Below are positions 35,213 to 43,447 of a stretch of 64,000 nucleotides of DNA, piece by piece. Under the pieces are notes generated by a model. The model was given only the letters and a program-made list of their open reading frames with translations, searched no databases and had not been told where the DNA came from. A program made the translations under genes and the position numbers. Origin of the DNA: Sphingomonas alba (GTDB lineage: Bacteria > Pseudomonadota > Alphaproteobacteria > Sphingomonadales > Sphingomonadaceae); the NCBI RefSeq assembly GCF_023516555.1, contig NZ_JAMGBD010000001.1, positions 1 through 64,000 on the forward strand, given 5' to 3'. The first letter of the stretch is position 1; each line of letters starts with the position of its first letter.

Positions 35213-36298
35213 ATGGCGGGACCGCTTGCAGGGTTTAATATCGTCGAAATGGCCGGAATTGGGCCGGGACCATTTGCGGCGATGATGCTTGCCGACCATG
35301 GCGCCGAAGTGATCAGGGTGGAACGGCCGGGCAACCTGGCGGTCCCCAACGACCCGCTGACCAGGTCTCGGCGGAGCATCGCACTGGACCTTCGAACCGA
35401 AGAGGGCGCAGCAATCGTTCGCCAGTTGGCGAAGCGAGCGGACGGACTCATCGAAGGCTATCGGCCCGGAGTGATGGAACGGCTCGACCTTGCGCCCGAC
35501 ACGCTACTTCTGGACAATCCCAAGCTCGTTTACGGCAGGGTGACCGGCTGGGGGCAGGAGGGGCCGCTTGCCTCCGAGGCCGGTCACGACATCAACTATC
35601 TTGCCATTACTGGCCTGCTTTCAGGCATCGGGCCCAAGGCAGGGCCGTTGGCGCCATCCAACTACCTGGCCGACTTCGCTGGCGGCGGCATGATGCTCGC
35701 CTTTGCGATGGTATCGGCGCTCCTGGCGGTGCAGCGGGGCGGGGAGGGGCAGGTGATCGACGCGGCAATGACCGATGGCGCAGCCCTGGTCGGCGCTTTG
35801 ACTTACGGAATGCGCGCGGCGGGCATGTGGAGCGACGATCGCGAGGCGAACCTGTTGGATGGCGGCGACCCGTTCTACGGCTGCTACAAATGTGCCGACG
35901 GCAAATATTTGGCTCTGGGTGCAATCGAGCCCCAGTTCCGTGATGCGCTCGCCGAGGGCCTGGGTGTCACCGAAGTAACCAAGATCAACGTCACCAAGGC
36001 AGTCGCCCGAAAAACCCGCGATCAGTGGGTGTCCCAGTTTGCCGGCAGGGATGCCTGCGTCGCGCCGGTCTTGTCCCTGAGCGAGGCACCGGCGCACCTG
36101 CACAATCGGGCTCGGGGCACATTTCTCGATGTCGGCGGAGTCCTGCAGCCGGGACCGGCGCCGCGCTATTCGCGTACCGAATGCGATCCGCCTGAAGCGC
36201 CACGCCGGGAAGGCGCCGATGGCGATAGCATCCTGGCGGAACTCGGCTATGGATCGGCCGAAATTGCCGGCCTCAGGTCCCGAGGAGTGCTTGCTTGA
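35213..36298 (+). CDS. Alpha-methylacyl-CoA racemase (CaiB/BaiF CoA-transferase family)
   Basis: A 361-residue type III CoA-transferase superfamily protein. The start GPLAGFNIVEMAGIGPGPFAAMMLADHGAEVIRVER is read as the racemase signature, followed by a catalytic-type His in GHDINYL, Asp in LADFAGGGMM and Glu in GAIEPQF. These match the His/Asp/Glu set of methylacyl-CoA racemases rather than a CoA-transferase. It would interconvert 2-methylacyl-CoA epimers in branched fatty-acid degradation. Its stop overlaps the aminotransferase start. Confidence 0.87.
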   Translation: MAGPLAGFNIVEMAGIGPGPFAAMMLADHGAEVIRVERPGNLAVPNDPLTRSRRSIALDLRTEEGAAIVRQLAKRADGLIEGYRPGVMERLDLAPDTLLLDNPKLVYGRVTGWGQEGPLASEAGHDINYLAITGLLSGIGPKAGPLAPSNYLADFAGGGMMLAFAMVSALLAVQRGGEGQVIDAAMTDGAALVGALTYGMRAAGMWSDDREANLLDGGDPFYGCYKCADGKYLALGAIEPQFRDALAEGLGVTEVTKINVTKAVARKTRDQWVSQFAGRDACVAPVLSLSEAPAHLHNRARGTFLDVGGVLQPGPAPRYSRTECDPPEAPRREGADGDSILAELGYGSAEIAGLRSRGVLA

Positions 36299-37449
36299 AC
36301 CCGCTGTACGAGCAGATGGAAACCAGCGTCTTCGAACGCATGAGTTTGGCGGCCGCGCGCCACAATGCGGTGAACCTGGGGCAGGGCTTTCCCGACTTCG
36401 GCTGGCCCGACGAGATCCTCGAGGCGGCGGCAAAGGCGGTTACCGAAGGCTCAAACCAATATGCGCCATCGCGCGGCCTGCCGGTGCTACGTGAGGCGGT
36501 TGCCGCGCATTACAATCGCCATCACGGCCTTGATCTAAAAGCCGAGCATGTCTGCGTGACGTCGGGTGCAACTGAGGCGCTGGCCGCCGCGATCCTTGCA
36601 GCACTCTCGCCCGGCGATGAAGCGATCATTTTCACGCCCGCCTACGATGCCTATGCGCCGTTGATCAGGCGCGCAGGGGCCAGTGTCCGAGAGGTTGCGC
36701 TGCAGCCGCCCGAATGGAAAATCGATCGCGACAGGTTGGCCGCTGCCGTCGGCCCCCAGACACGGGCCATCATCTTCAACAACCCGCACAATCCGACCGG
36801 CCGGTTATTCGATGCAGACGAGCTGGAATCCGTCGCCTCCGTCGCGCGCGAGCATGATTTGGTCGTCATCAGCGATGAAGTCTGGGAACATATCCTGCTC
36901 GACGGGCAGCGCTTCGCCCCGCTTGCGTCGCTTCCGGACATGGCCGACCGGGTCATAAAATGCGGCTCAGCCGGCAAGATTTTCTCGCTGACCGGTTGGA
37001 AGATCGGCTGGACCGTTGCGGCGCCGGAGATGGCGACGCTTGCTGCGCGCGCGCATCAGTTTCTGACCTTCGCCAGTGCGCCGAACTTGCAGGCGGCGGT
37101 CGCATTCGGCCTCAACGACGGCGATGCCTGGATCGCCCCGATGCGCGAGCGTTTTGCACGCGCTCGCGACCGTATGACGGAGGGCCTGCGCTCGGCAGGG
37201 TATGTAGTACTCGACAGCGCCGCCAGCTATTTTCTGTGCGTCGATCTTGAGGCGTCGGGGATCGGCCTCGACGATGAGAGCTTCGCCAGATTGGCGGTCG
37301 AACAGGCCGGTGTCGCTGTCGTGCCCCTGTCGGCGTTCGCCGAGCAGAATCCGCCGACGCACATGATCCGCCTTTGCTTTGCCAAAAGGGATGAAACGGT
37401 TGAGGCCGGTGTCGCCGCACTCGCCAAGGCGCGGGAGCTGGCGCGATGA
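36295..37449 (+). CDS. Class I PLP-dependent aminotransferase (methionine/kynurenine aminotransferase-like)
   Basis: A 384-residue fold-type I aminotransferase. It has VNLGQGFPDF and SNQYAPSRGLPVLREAVA near the start, NNPHNPTGR, and the PLP-binding lysine in SAGKIFSLTGWKIGW. The style matches the YbdL/kynurenine aminotransferase subgroup acting on methionine and related amino acids. The start is TTG 36295, overlapping the racemase stop (TTGA), and its stop overlaps the aldehyde dehydrogenase start (ATGA), so three genes form one unit. Confidence 0.9.
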   Translation: MNPLYEQMETSVFERMSLAAARHNAVNLGQGFPDFGWPDEILEAAAKAVTEGSNQYAPSRGLPVLREAVAAHYNRHHGLDLKAEHVCVTSGATEALAAAILAALSPGDEAIIFTPAYDAYAPLIRRAGASVREVALQPPEWKIDRDRLAAAVGPQTRAIIFNNPHNPTGRLFDADELESVASVAREHDLVVISDEVWEHILLDGQRFAPLASLPDMADRVIKCGSAGKIFSLTGWKIGWTVAAPEMATLAARAHQFLTFASAPNLQAAVAFGLNDGDAWIAPMRERFARARDRMTEGLRSAGYVVLDSAASYFLCVDLEASGIGLDDESFARLAVEQAGVAVVPLSAFAEQNPPTHMIRLCFAKRDETVEAGVAALAKARELAR

Positions 37450-38933
37450 GCCCCGCGGAGGAAGCCCGGCAAATTCTCACGACGCTAGGCGTTAGCACGT
37501 CGGGCCCGCTCGAAAGCCGGTCACCGATCGACGGACAGGCTATTGGTTCGGTTGGCCCCGCCGCCATCGAAGACGTCGCTGTCGCTTGTGCCAAGGGCCA
37601 TGAAGCCTTCCTGCAGTGGCGCAAAGTGCCGGCACCCCGCCGCGGCGAGCTCGTTCGCCTCATTGGCGAGGAATTGCGAGCGGCAAAGGAGCCGCTGGCA
37701 CGGCTCGTGACGCTGGAGGCAGGCAAGATCACCTCCGAAGGCCTCGGCGAGGTCCAGGAGATGATCGACATCTGCGATTTCGCGGTCGGACTCTCCCGGC
37801 AGCTCTATGGCCTGACCATTGCCAGCGAGCGGCCGAACCACCGCATGATCGAACAGTGGCATCCGCTCGGCGTCGTCTGCGTCATCACCGCCTTCAACTT
37901 CCCGGTCGCGGTCTGGGCCTGGAATGCATGCCTCGCATTGGTCTGTGGCGACCCTGTGATCTGGAAGCCGAGCGAGAAGACGCCACTGACCGCCGAAGCA
38001 GTCATGGCGATCGCGCGAAAAGCGCTGTCGAAGTTCGGCGACGCCCCTGACGGCCTGTTGCAGGTCGTTCACGGCCATCGCGATGTTGGCGAAGCGCTGG
38101 TCGACGATTCTCGCGTTGCGCTCGTCAGCGCGACGGGATCGACGGCGATGGGCCGGGAAGTCGGTCCGCGTGTCGCCCGCCGGTTCGGGCGCTCGCTGCT
38201 GGAGCTTGGTGGCAACAATGCGATGATCGTCGCGCCATCGGCTGACTTAAAGCTCGCTGAGAGAGCAATCCTGTTCTCGGCGGCCGGAACGGCGGGCCAG
38301 CGCTGCACATCGCTTCGGCGATTGATTGTTCACGAAAGCGTGGCCGACGAGTTGGTCGCGCGCCTTCGCGGCCTATTTGACCAGATTAGGATTGGGGATC
38401 CGCGCGATGCCGGTACCCTCGTCGGTCCGCTGATCGATGAGGCCGCGCTCGAAGGCATGCAGCGCGCCCTTCAGGGCAAAGCTGAGCTTGTCGAGGCAGT
38501 CCATGGCGGCGTCTATGTCCGCCCGGCGATTGTCGAGGTAGACGCACAGGAAGGCGTCGTCCTCCAGGAGACGTTTGCGCCGATCCTCTATGTCCTTCGC
38601 TATCGCGAGCTGGGTGAGGCGCTCGCTCTGAATAATTCGGTCGTCCAAGGTCTGTCCTCGTCAATCTTCACGAACGACCTCAGGGAGGCCGAGCTTTTCC
38701 TGTCTTCAACGGGGTCCGACTGCGGCATCGCCAACGTCAACATCGGTCCTTCGGGCGCCGAGATCGGCGGTGCCTTTGGCGGCGAGAAGGAAACCGGGGG
38801 AGGGCGCGAGAGCGGATCCGATAGCTGGCGCGCCTACATGCGGCGCAGCACCAACACGATCAATTATGGCAGCGACCTGCCATTGGCGCAGGGGGTCAAA
38901 TTCGAAGTGTCTGGGGGACACTCCGACATTTGA
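37446..38933 (+). CDS. Aldehyde dehydrogenase, ALDH7 type (alpha-aminoadipic semialdehyde dehydrogenase-like)
   Basis: A 495-residue NAD(P)-dependent aldehyde dehydrogenase. Asn in ITAFNFPVAVW, Glu in LLELGGNNAMIV and the nucleophilic Cys in AGTAGQRCTSLRR are present; GAFGGEKETGGGRESGSD is characteristic of ALDH7. Members oxidise alpha-aminoadipate semialdehyde in lysine catabolism. The last seven or so codons differ from the usual family end and lie in a strong hairpin (38892-38937), so the native tail may have been altered. Third gene of an operon with a racemase and an aminotransferase; together they could act in lysine or branched-chain catabolism, which is inference. Confidence 0.9.
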   Translation: MSPAEEARQILTTLGVSTSGPLESRSPIDGQAIGSVGPAAIEDVAVACAKGHEAFLQWRKVPAPRRGELVRLIGEELRAAKEPLARLVTLEAGKITSEGLGEVQEMIDICDFAVGLSRQLYGLTIASERPNHRMIEQWHPLGVVCVITAFNFPVAVWAWNACLALVCGDPVIWKPSEKTPLTAEAVMAIARKALSKFGDAPDGLLQVVHGHRDVGEALVDDSRVALVSATGSTAMGREVGPRVARRFGRSLLELGGNNAMIVAPSADLKLAERAILFSAAGTAGQRCTSLRRLIVHESVADELVARLRGLFDQIRIGDPRDAGTLVGPLIDEAALEGMQRALQGKAELVEAVHGGVYVRPAIVEVDAQEGVVLQETFAPILYVLRYRELGEALALNNSVVQGLSSSIFTNDLREAELFLSSTGSDCGIANVNIGPSGAEIGGAFGGEKETGGGRESGSDSWRAYMRRSTNTINYGSDLPLAQGVKFEVSGGHSDI

Positions 38934-38937
38934 CCCC
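38892..38937. repeat. Long interrupted hairpin at the 3' end of the ALDH7 gene (REP-like)
   Basis: Outer perfect arms GGGGTCAAAT (38892-38901) and ATTTGACCCC (38928-38937); inner perfect arms AGTGTC (38906-38911) and GACACT (38917-38922) around TGGGG, with a 3-bp stem and a bulge between. It contains the last codons and stop of the ALDH7 gene. The form resembles REP/RAYT-type repetitive hairpins; it has no T tract, so it is not a standard terminator. I see no second full copy in the window. Confidence 0.65.
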
Positions 38938-38957
38938 TTCGCTTCGATGTTGGCTGA

Positions 38958-39800
38958 TTAGTTCAAGGCCTGCCGCGGAGGCGGCTTGCCGGCCTTTCGC
39001 TCGCCGGTCGCCTTGGTCCAGCGTTTGGCGAATTCCTTTTCCCAGACACCGAGCTTTTCGGGCTCCAAAGGCTGGGCGATCCAATAGCCCTGGCCGACGT
39101 CGCAGCCGATTTCGCGCAGCAGCATCGCCTGGGCTTCGGTCTCGATGCCTTCGGCCGTTGCCGTCATGCCAAGCCCGTGAGCGAGGTCGATCGTAGCTTT
39201 CACAATAAGCAGGGAGTCGTTCGACGTCGTCATGTCGCGCACGAAGAATCGGTCGATTTTGACTTCGGTGAACGGCAGTTGGCGAAGCTGCATTAGCGAA
39301 GAAAAGCCGGTACCGAAGTCGTCGAGCGCGAGGCCGATGCCCTTGATGCGGAAACGGGTCAGCGTGTCCATCAACTTAACGAGCGGCTGCGTCGCGCCTT
39401 CGGTCAATTCCAGCACCAGGCGGTCGGGCGGCACAGCCAATGCGCGGCACATGCGTTCGACCAGGTCGGGGAAATCGAGGTGCTGCAGCGACAATGCGGA
39501 GATGTTGAACGCGATATGCGTATCGCGGCCCTTCTCGCGCCACTTCAACCATTGGCGAAGCGTCGTCCTGAGGCCCCATTGGGTCAGCGGGTCGATCAGC
39601 CCATGGCGCTCAGCGAGGGGAACGAAGCGCGAAGGCGCCACGGCGCCGAACACTGGGTCGTCCCAGCGTACGAGGGCCTCGACGCGCTGCAGGCTGCCGT
39701 CGGCCAGCGCCACCTTGGGCTGGTAGACCATATGCAGGCGATTGTTGATCAGAGCCCGCTCGAAGCCGTCGAGGAGGCCAAGGTCAGCCGCGCCGATCAT
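38958..39800 (-). CDS. EAL-domain cyclic-di-GMP phosphodiesterase
   Basis: A 280-residue protein that is nearly all EAL domain (about residues 12-250). The signature reads VEALVRW, followed by FNISALSLQ, ELTEGATQ, LDDFGTGFSSLMQL and KIDRFFVRD. The key acidic residues appear conserved, so it is probably an active phosphodiesterase degrading c-di-GMP to pGpG. The start overlaps the end of the receiver protein gene by four bases, so the two are coupled and may work as a split response regulator. Confidence 0.92.
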   Translation of the reverse strand: MIGAADLGLLDGFERALINNRLHMVYQPKVALADGSLQRVEALVRWDDPVFGAVAPSRFVPLAERHGLIDPLTQWGLRTTLRQWLKWREKGRDTHIAFNISALSLQHLDFPDLVERMCRALAVPPDRLVLELTEGATQPLVKLMDTLTRFRIKGIGLALDDFGTGFSSLMQLRQLPFTEVKIDRFFVRDMTTSNDSLLIVKATIDLAHGLGMTATAEGIETEAQAMLLREIGCDVGQGYWIAQPLEPEKLGVWEKEFAKRWTKATGERKAGKPPPRQALN

Positions 39801-40186
39801 GGTGTCGGCGCCGGTCGGTGCTCGCGGAGAATGGACTCGAGCGCGTCGAGGCGTGCCGGCTTCTCCAGCGGCCCTACCATCTTGAGACCAAGCGCCTCAC
39901 CGAGCCGGAAAGCGCTCTCCAGCACGCGGCGATCAAACCCGCTGATGATCAGGACCGGCCCATCGAATGATTCCGCCGACAGGAAGCGCAGCAGTTCGAC
40001 TCCGTCCATGCCGGGCATGCCCAGGTCCAGCGCGACCATCGCCGGCGCTTGGCTGTGGAATTCGTCACGGAACAAGCTGTCGTTGTCGGTGACGACAGGG
40101 TCGAACCCGCTCATCGCCGCGGCGTCCGCGACAAAGGTCGCGAGCGCGGGCTCGTCGTCAATCAACAGCAGCCGTGGCCGCACCAT
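39797..40186 (-). CDS. Single-domain response regulator (receiver)
   Basis: A 129-residue CheY-like protein with RLLLIDDEPALATF (acidic pocket), MVALDLGMPGMDGVELL with the phosphoacceptor Asp, and the conserved Lys in GPLEKPARLD. No output domain. ATG 40184-40186 is preferred to a 34-residue longer frame because the receiver begins at once. Coupled to the EAL gene by a four-base overlap, it probably controls it by protein contact; the sensor kinase is not nearby. Confidence 0.9.
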   Translation of the reverse strand: MVRPRLLLIDDEPALATFVADAAAMSGFDPVVTDNDSLFRDEFHSQAPAMVALDLGMPGMDGVELLRFLSAESFDGPVLIISGFDRRVLESAFRLGEALGLKMVGPLEKPARLDALESILREHRPAPTP

Positions 40187-40482
40187 CGCGCCTGCTCTCC
40201 CGTTCAGTGCGCCCGGCATTGACCCTGCGCACTTTTCCGAGCTCAGGTCAAACGCCCGAAACCTTAAAAATCCTGCAATTCGCCCCATTTTACCCTGTCC
40301 TTGTAACCAAGGTTAGTTCAGGCCCGGGACGCAACAGGGGCCTGCCCCTTGAACGCAAAAAGGAATCGATCCGCCGGCAGGGACCAGACGGATCGATTCC
40401 AGTGCCGACTCCAAAGGGGAAGGGTCGACATGACACGTTGCCGATGTTAAGGCTACAAATGTTGCATTAGGGGATTGGCGGC
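40187..40482. other. Intergenic region between the receiver and TetR genes
   Basis: About 296 bp between divergent genes. No convincing protein gene is present. It holds the 12-bp perfect inverted repeat at 40361-40399 with a T run on its minus-strand side, described separately, and a small GC palindrome (AGGGGC/GCCCCT near 40334-40348). A 37-codon minus-strand frame passes through the terminator-like hairpin and is not supported by a ribosome binding site. Confidence 0.5.
40356..40399 (-). terminator. Orphan minus-strand Rho-independent terminator
   Basis: Perfect 12-bp arms GGAATCGATCCG (40361-40372) and CGGATCGATTCC (40388-40399) with a 15-nt loop; on the minus strand the stem is followed by TTTTTGCG (40353-40360). 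No minus-strand gene ends before it, so it would terminate a short unassigned transcript, or act as an attenuator in the leader of the receiver-EAL operon. Confidence 0.65.
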
Positions 40483-41100
40483 ATGGCGTCAAGCCGAATT
40501 GAACCTGTTTTCAACTCCGATGGAGCCGCGGCCCGCTCGCGACCAGGGGGACGCACCGCCGATATCACTCGGCGCATCCACGATGCGGTGCTGGAATTGA
40601 TCATCTCCGGCGGTGAGGAGAAATGCACATTTCAGAACGTTGCGCGCCGGGCGAACATCGAGCGCTCGACATTGTACCGCCGCTATCCAACCCGCTGGGC
40701 GATGATGAGCGACGCCTTTGCGGCGGCCTACACCAATGACCTGTCGTTCGAGCCTACCGGGAGCTTCCGAGGCGACTTGATCTGCCATCTCTCCCGCGTC
40801 GCCCACACCCTAAGCTCACCGCTCGGCATGGCGATGCTCGCGGCAGGCGCCGTCGCCCGGCTTGATCCCGCTTCACGGCCCGCCGCGGGCGGCTTCTGGG
40901 AGTTTCGGAAGCAGCAGCAGGAGCCATTCATACGGGCGGCAATTGAGCGGGGAGAACTGCGCCCGGAAGTCAGTCTTGATGAATTGTTCGCCGCCGCCGA
41001 CGGACCCCTCTATTTCCGCTTGCTCATCATTGGCCAGCCAATCGACCAGCAGTGGGTGGAAACCACTGTTGACCAGGTCTGCAGGGCCTTCTCGCCCTGA
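40483..41100 (+). CDS. TetR-family transcriptional regulator
   Basis: A 205-residue repressor-type protein. The HTH is at about residues 30-75, where FQNVARRANIERSTLYRRYPTRWAMM shows the TetR recognition-helix pattern. A C-terminal TetR ligand-binding domain (about 85-200) follows. The start is ATG 40483. No enzyme or pump is divergently paired with it; the nearest divergent gene is the receiver protein, so the target is not evident. Confidence 0.9.
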   Translation: MASSRIEPVFNSDGAAARSRPGGRTADITRRIHDAVLELIISGGEEKCTFQNVARRANIERSTLYRRYPTRWAMMSDAFAAAYTNDLSFEPTGSFRGDLICHLSRVAHTLSSPLGMAMLAAGAVARLDPASRPAAGGFWEFRKQQQEPFIRAAIERGELRPEVSLDELFAAADGPLYFRLLIIGQPIDQQWVETTVDQVCRAFSP

Positions 41101-41190
41101 TCGTCGCAGCGTAGGTTGGAAACGCCTTCTTAACCCAATTTATACTAGGGCTAAGCGCTTGATGTGTTTGGTCTCGACTGGGGATGAGGG

Positions 41191-41889
41191 ATGTTCGGCT
41201 CGCTGATCAGGCGTAAACCGGGAATGACGCTCGACCAGGGCGACCCGGCGTTCGATTCCACGACATTCTCGCTGTCGACTACCGTACCGCGGCCATTGGA
41301 GCGGCGGGGCGACGATCGAGTTCTACCGACGCTCTGCATCGTCAAGCTCAGCAGCGACAGGGGCGACCAGCTGATGCGTGCCCGCAATGTCTCGGCGGGC
41401 GGTATGATGTGCGAGGTTGGCCGCGAAGTTTCAGTCGGCGACAAGGTCGAAATCGAGTTCAACTCCCAGAAGATTCCGTCGACCGTTATCTGGACGCGCG
41501 ACACCACTGCGGGATTCAAATTCGATGCCGATATCGACCTTGGCGAAATGCTGGCCGGTCGCAAGCCGCGCCACGGTTTCCGCGCCCGCCCGCCGCGCCT
41601 GGACGTGCAGTGCAAGGCCAATGTCCGGGTCGGCAAAACCTACTACAATTGCGATGTCCATGACATCTCGCTTGGCGGAATGAAGATCGAGCCGATCGAG
41701 GAATATTGCCTGGGCAAGCAAGTCGTTGTTGTTGTCGAGAGCCTGCGTCCTATCAAGGGCGAGGTTCGTTGGTTCAATGAACGCAAGGCGGGTATCGTAT
41801 TCGACGACCCGCTGACCTTCGAGGAACTGGCCGAGTGGGTGGGCAAGCGCCTGGAGCTCGCGACGCTTAAGGCCGCCTACAAGCGCTAA
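41191..41889 (+). CDS. Tandem PilZ-domain cyclic-di-GMP receptor
   Basis: A 232-residue protein with two PilZ-like units. The first (about residues 38-105) has RRGDDR and NVSAGGMM; the second (about 128-215) has [11 protein letters not shown] and [10 protein letters not shown]. Both hold the RxxxR and (D/N)xSxxG elements only partly: the first arginine motif is Arg38-Arg39...Arg43, the second is weaker. No enzyme domain. It stands next to the receiver-EAL pair and may report its c-di-GMP output. Confidence 0.85.
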   Translation: MFGSLIRRKPGMTLDQGDPAFDSTTFSLSTTVPRPLERRGDDRVLPTLCIVKLSSDRGDQLMRARNVSAGGMMCEVGREVSVGDKVEIEFNSQKIPSTVIWTRDTTAGFKFDADIDLGEMLAGRKPRHGFRARPPRLDVQCKANVRVGKTYYNCDVHDISLGGMKIEPIEEYCLGKQVVVVVESLRPIKGEVRWFNERKAGIVFDDPLTFEELAEWVGKRLELATLKAAYKR

Positions 41890-41953
41890 TCGGGCGAGCC
41901 TTTTCAACAGACATCGCCGTTCCTATCTCCGGCCCAAGGCAAAGGAGATGGAC

Positions 41954-42505
41954 ATGGCCGACCAAGTCGCGGTTCTCGCGGGCGGATGTTTCTGGTGCAC
42001 TGAAGCGGTGTTCCTCGACCTCGTCGGAGTGAAGAAGGTCGAAAGCGGCTATACAGGCGGCTCCACCGTCAATCCGACCTACAAGCAGGTTTGCGGCGGA
42101 GATACCGGCCACGCCGAAGCGATCCGCGTGACTTTCGATCCCGACCAATTGTCCTACGCGGACCTGCTCGACATCTTTTTCGCGACCCACGACCCGACCC
42201 AGCTCAATCGGCAGGGCAACGACATCGGCACGCAATACCGTTCCGCGATCTTCCCACAGGATGAGGGGCAGGAAGCCGAGGCGCGGGCCGCAATCACTCG
42301 CAACCAGGAAGGGCTCGACCAGCCGATCGTGACAACAATCGAGCCGAAAGCTGAATGGTATCCCGCCGAGGATTATCATCAGGATTATTGGGCCGGCGAA
42401 GGGCAGAGCAATCCCTATTGCCTCGCGGTCATCCCGCCGAAGCTGCAGAAGCTGAGGAAAAGCTTCCTGTCCAGGACTAAGAGCGCGGCGCCGCAGCCCT
42501 CTTAA
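41954..42505 (+). CDS. msrA: Peptide-methionine (S)-S-oxide reductase
   Basis: A 183-residue MsrA that reduces the S-epimer of methionine sulfoxide. The catalytic [10 protein letters not shown] is at residues 11-20, and GYTGG, TGHAEA and GTQYRSAI are present. ATG 41954 is chosen because AAGGAG lies six bases before it, whereas ATG 41948 directly abuts that ribosome binding site. The gene runs 29 bp into the convergent sua5 gene, an unusually long tail-to-tail overlap. Confidence 0.95.
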   Translation: MADQVAVLAGGCFWCTEAVFLDLVGVKKVESGYTGGSTVNPTYKQVCGGDTGHAEAIRVTFDPDQLSYADLLDIFFATHDPTQLNRQGNDIGTQYRSAIFPQDEGQEAEARAAITRNQEGLDQPIVTTIEPKAEWYPAEDYHQDYWAGEGQSNPYCLAVIPPKLQKLRKSFLSRTKSAAPQPS

Positions 42506-43400
42506 GCCGGTCGCGGATCGCGGCGGCGAGCCCGTCTCCCGGAATCGGTGCGACCGCAATCCGCGGCTGCGAGGCGGCGTCGGCCTGATGGAGCAGGTCG
42601 AAGAGTCGCGCAGCGGCTTCGACCAGGCTGCTTGATGCACTGAGGGTGGCGTCTCCCGCGACCTGTCCAAAGCCGATGAGGAATTCGCCGGCTTCGCCGC
42701 TGGTCGCGTCAAGGCGCAGCGGCTTCGAGGGCGCGTAATGGCTGGCCATCATGCCCGGCGCCTCAATCGCCCCTGACGCTTCCGGAGCGTTAATTTGCAC
42801 AGGTCCTCGCCGCAGCAAGCGCAGGGGTCCCCCGGTCGCTGCCACGATGGTCGATTCAATTCCCCGCTCGGCCGATCCGCCATCGATGATCAGTGGAATG
42901 CGACTATCCAGGCTTGCGAGCACGTGCTCTGCCTTGGTCGGGCTGATCCGCCCGCTGGCATTTGCCGAGGGCGCCGCAAGCGGTTTTCCAACGGCCTTCA
43001 GGAGCGCTTGCATGGCTGGATGGGCCGGCACCCGCAATGCAATCGTCGGCAATCCAGCGGTAACAAGCGACGCAATTTGCGCCTCGCGCTTGAGAGGGAC
43101 GACCAGGGTCAGCGGCCCCGGCCAATATGCCTTCGCCAGTGCTCGCGCAGCTTCATTGAAATCTCCGAGTTGCTCGGCGGCGGCAACGTCCGGCACGTGC
43201 ACGATCAATGGATTGAAGCTCGGCCGGCCCTTGGCTTCGTAAATGCGCGCGACCGCTTCCGGGTTGGTCGCATCGGCGGCGAGGCCATAGACTGTCTCGG
43301 TCGGCACAGCGACCGGTTCGCCCGCCAGCACCAGCCGAGCCGCCTCGGCGATGGCGTCATTTGAAAAGGCGATGACGCGGGTGCGCGTTGGCTTGGCCAT
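42477..43400 (-). CDS. tsaC: L-threonylcarbamoyladenylate synthase (Sua5/YrdC/YwlC)
   Basis: A 307-residue Sua5-type enzyme that makes the threonylcarbamoyl-AMP donor for t6A37 in tRNA. The YrdC domain has [39 protein letters not shown] and APSANASG; the C-terminal Sua5 domain (about 220-305) carries the extra Rossmann-like fold. ATG 43398-43400 gives the family start; a longer frame adds 15 residues. Convergent 29-bp overlap with msrA; the acyl-CoA dehydrogenase gene diverges 47 bp away. Confidence 0.95.
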   Translation of the reverse strand: MAKPTRTRVIAFSNDAIAEAARLVLAGEPVAVPTETVYGLAADATNPEAVARIYEAKGRPSFNPLIVHVPDVAAAEQLGDFNEAARALAKAYWPGPLTLVVPLKREAQIASLVTAGLPTIALRVPAHPAMQALLKAVGKPLAAPSANASGRISPTKAEHVLASLDSRIPLIIDGGSAERGIESTIVAATGGPLRLLRRGPVQINAPEASGAIEAPGMMASHYAPSKPLRLDATSGEAGEFLIGFGQVAGDATLSASSSLVEAAARLFDLLHQADAASQPRIAVAPIPGDGLAAAIRDRLKRAAAPRS

Positions 43401-43447
43401 GGTGACGCCGCTATGGGAAGCCGCGCGACGCATCAAGGGAAACACGA

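Noticed and set aside
40384-40433. Small minus-strand frame of about 37 codons running through the orphan terminator
   Set aside because: No ribosome binding site and it would be interrupted by the terminator stem; more likely non-coding.
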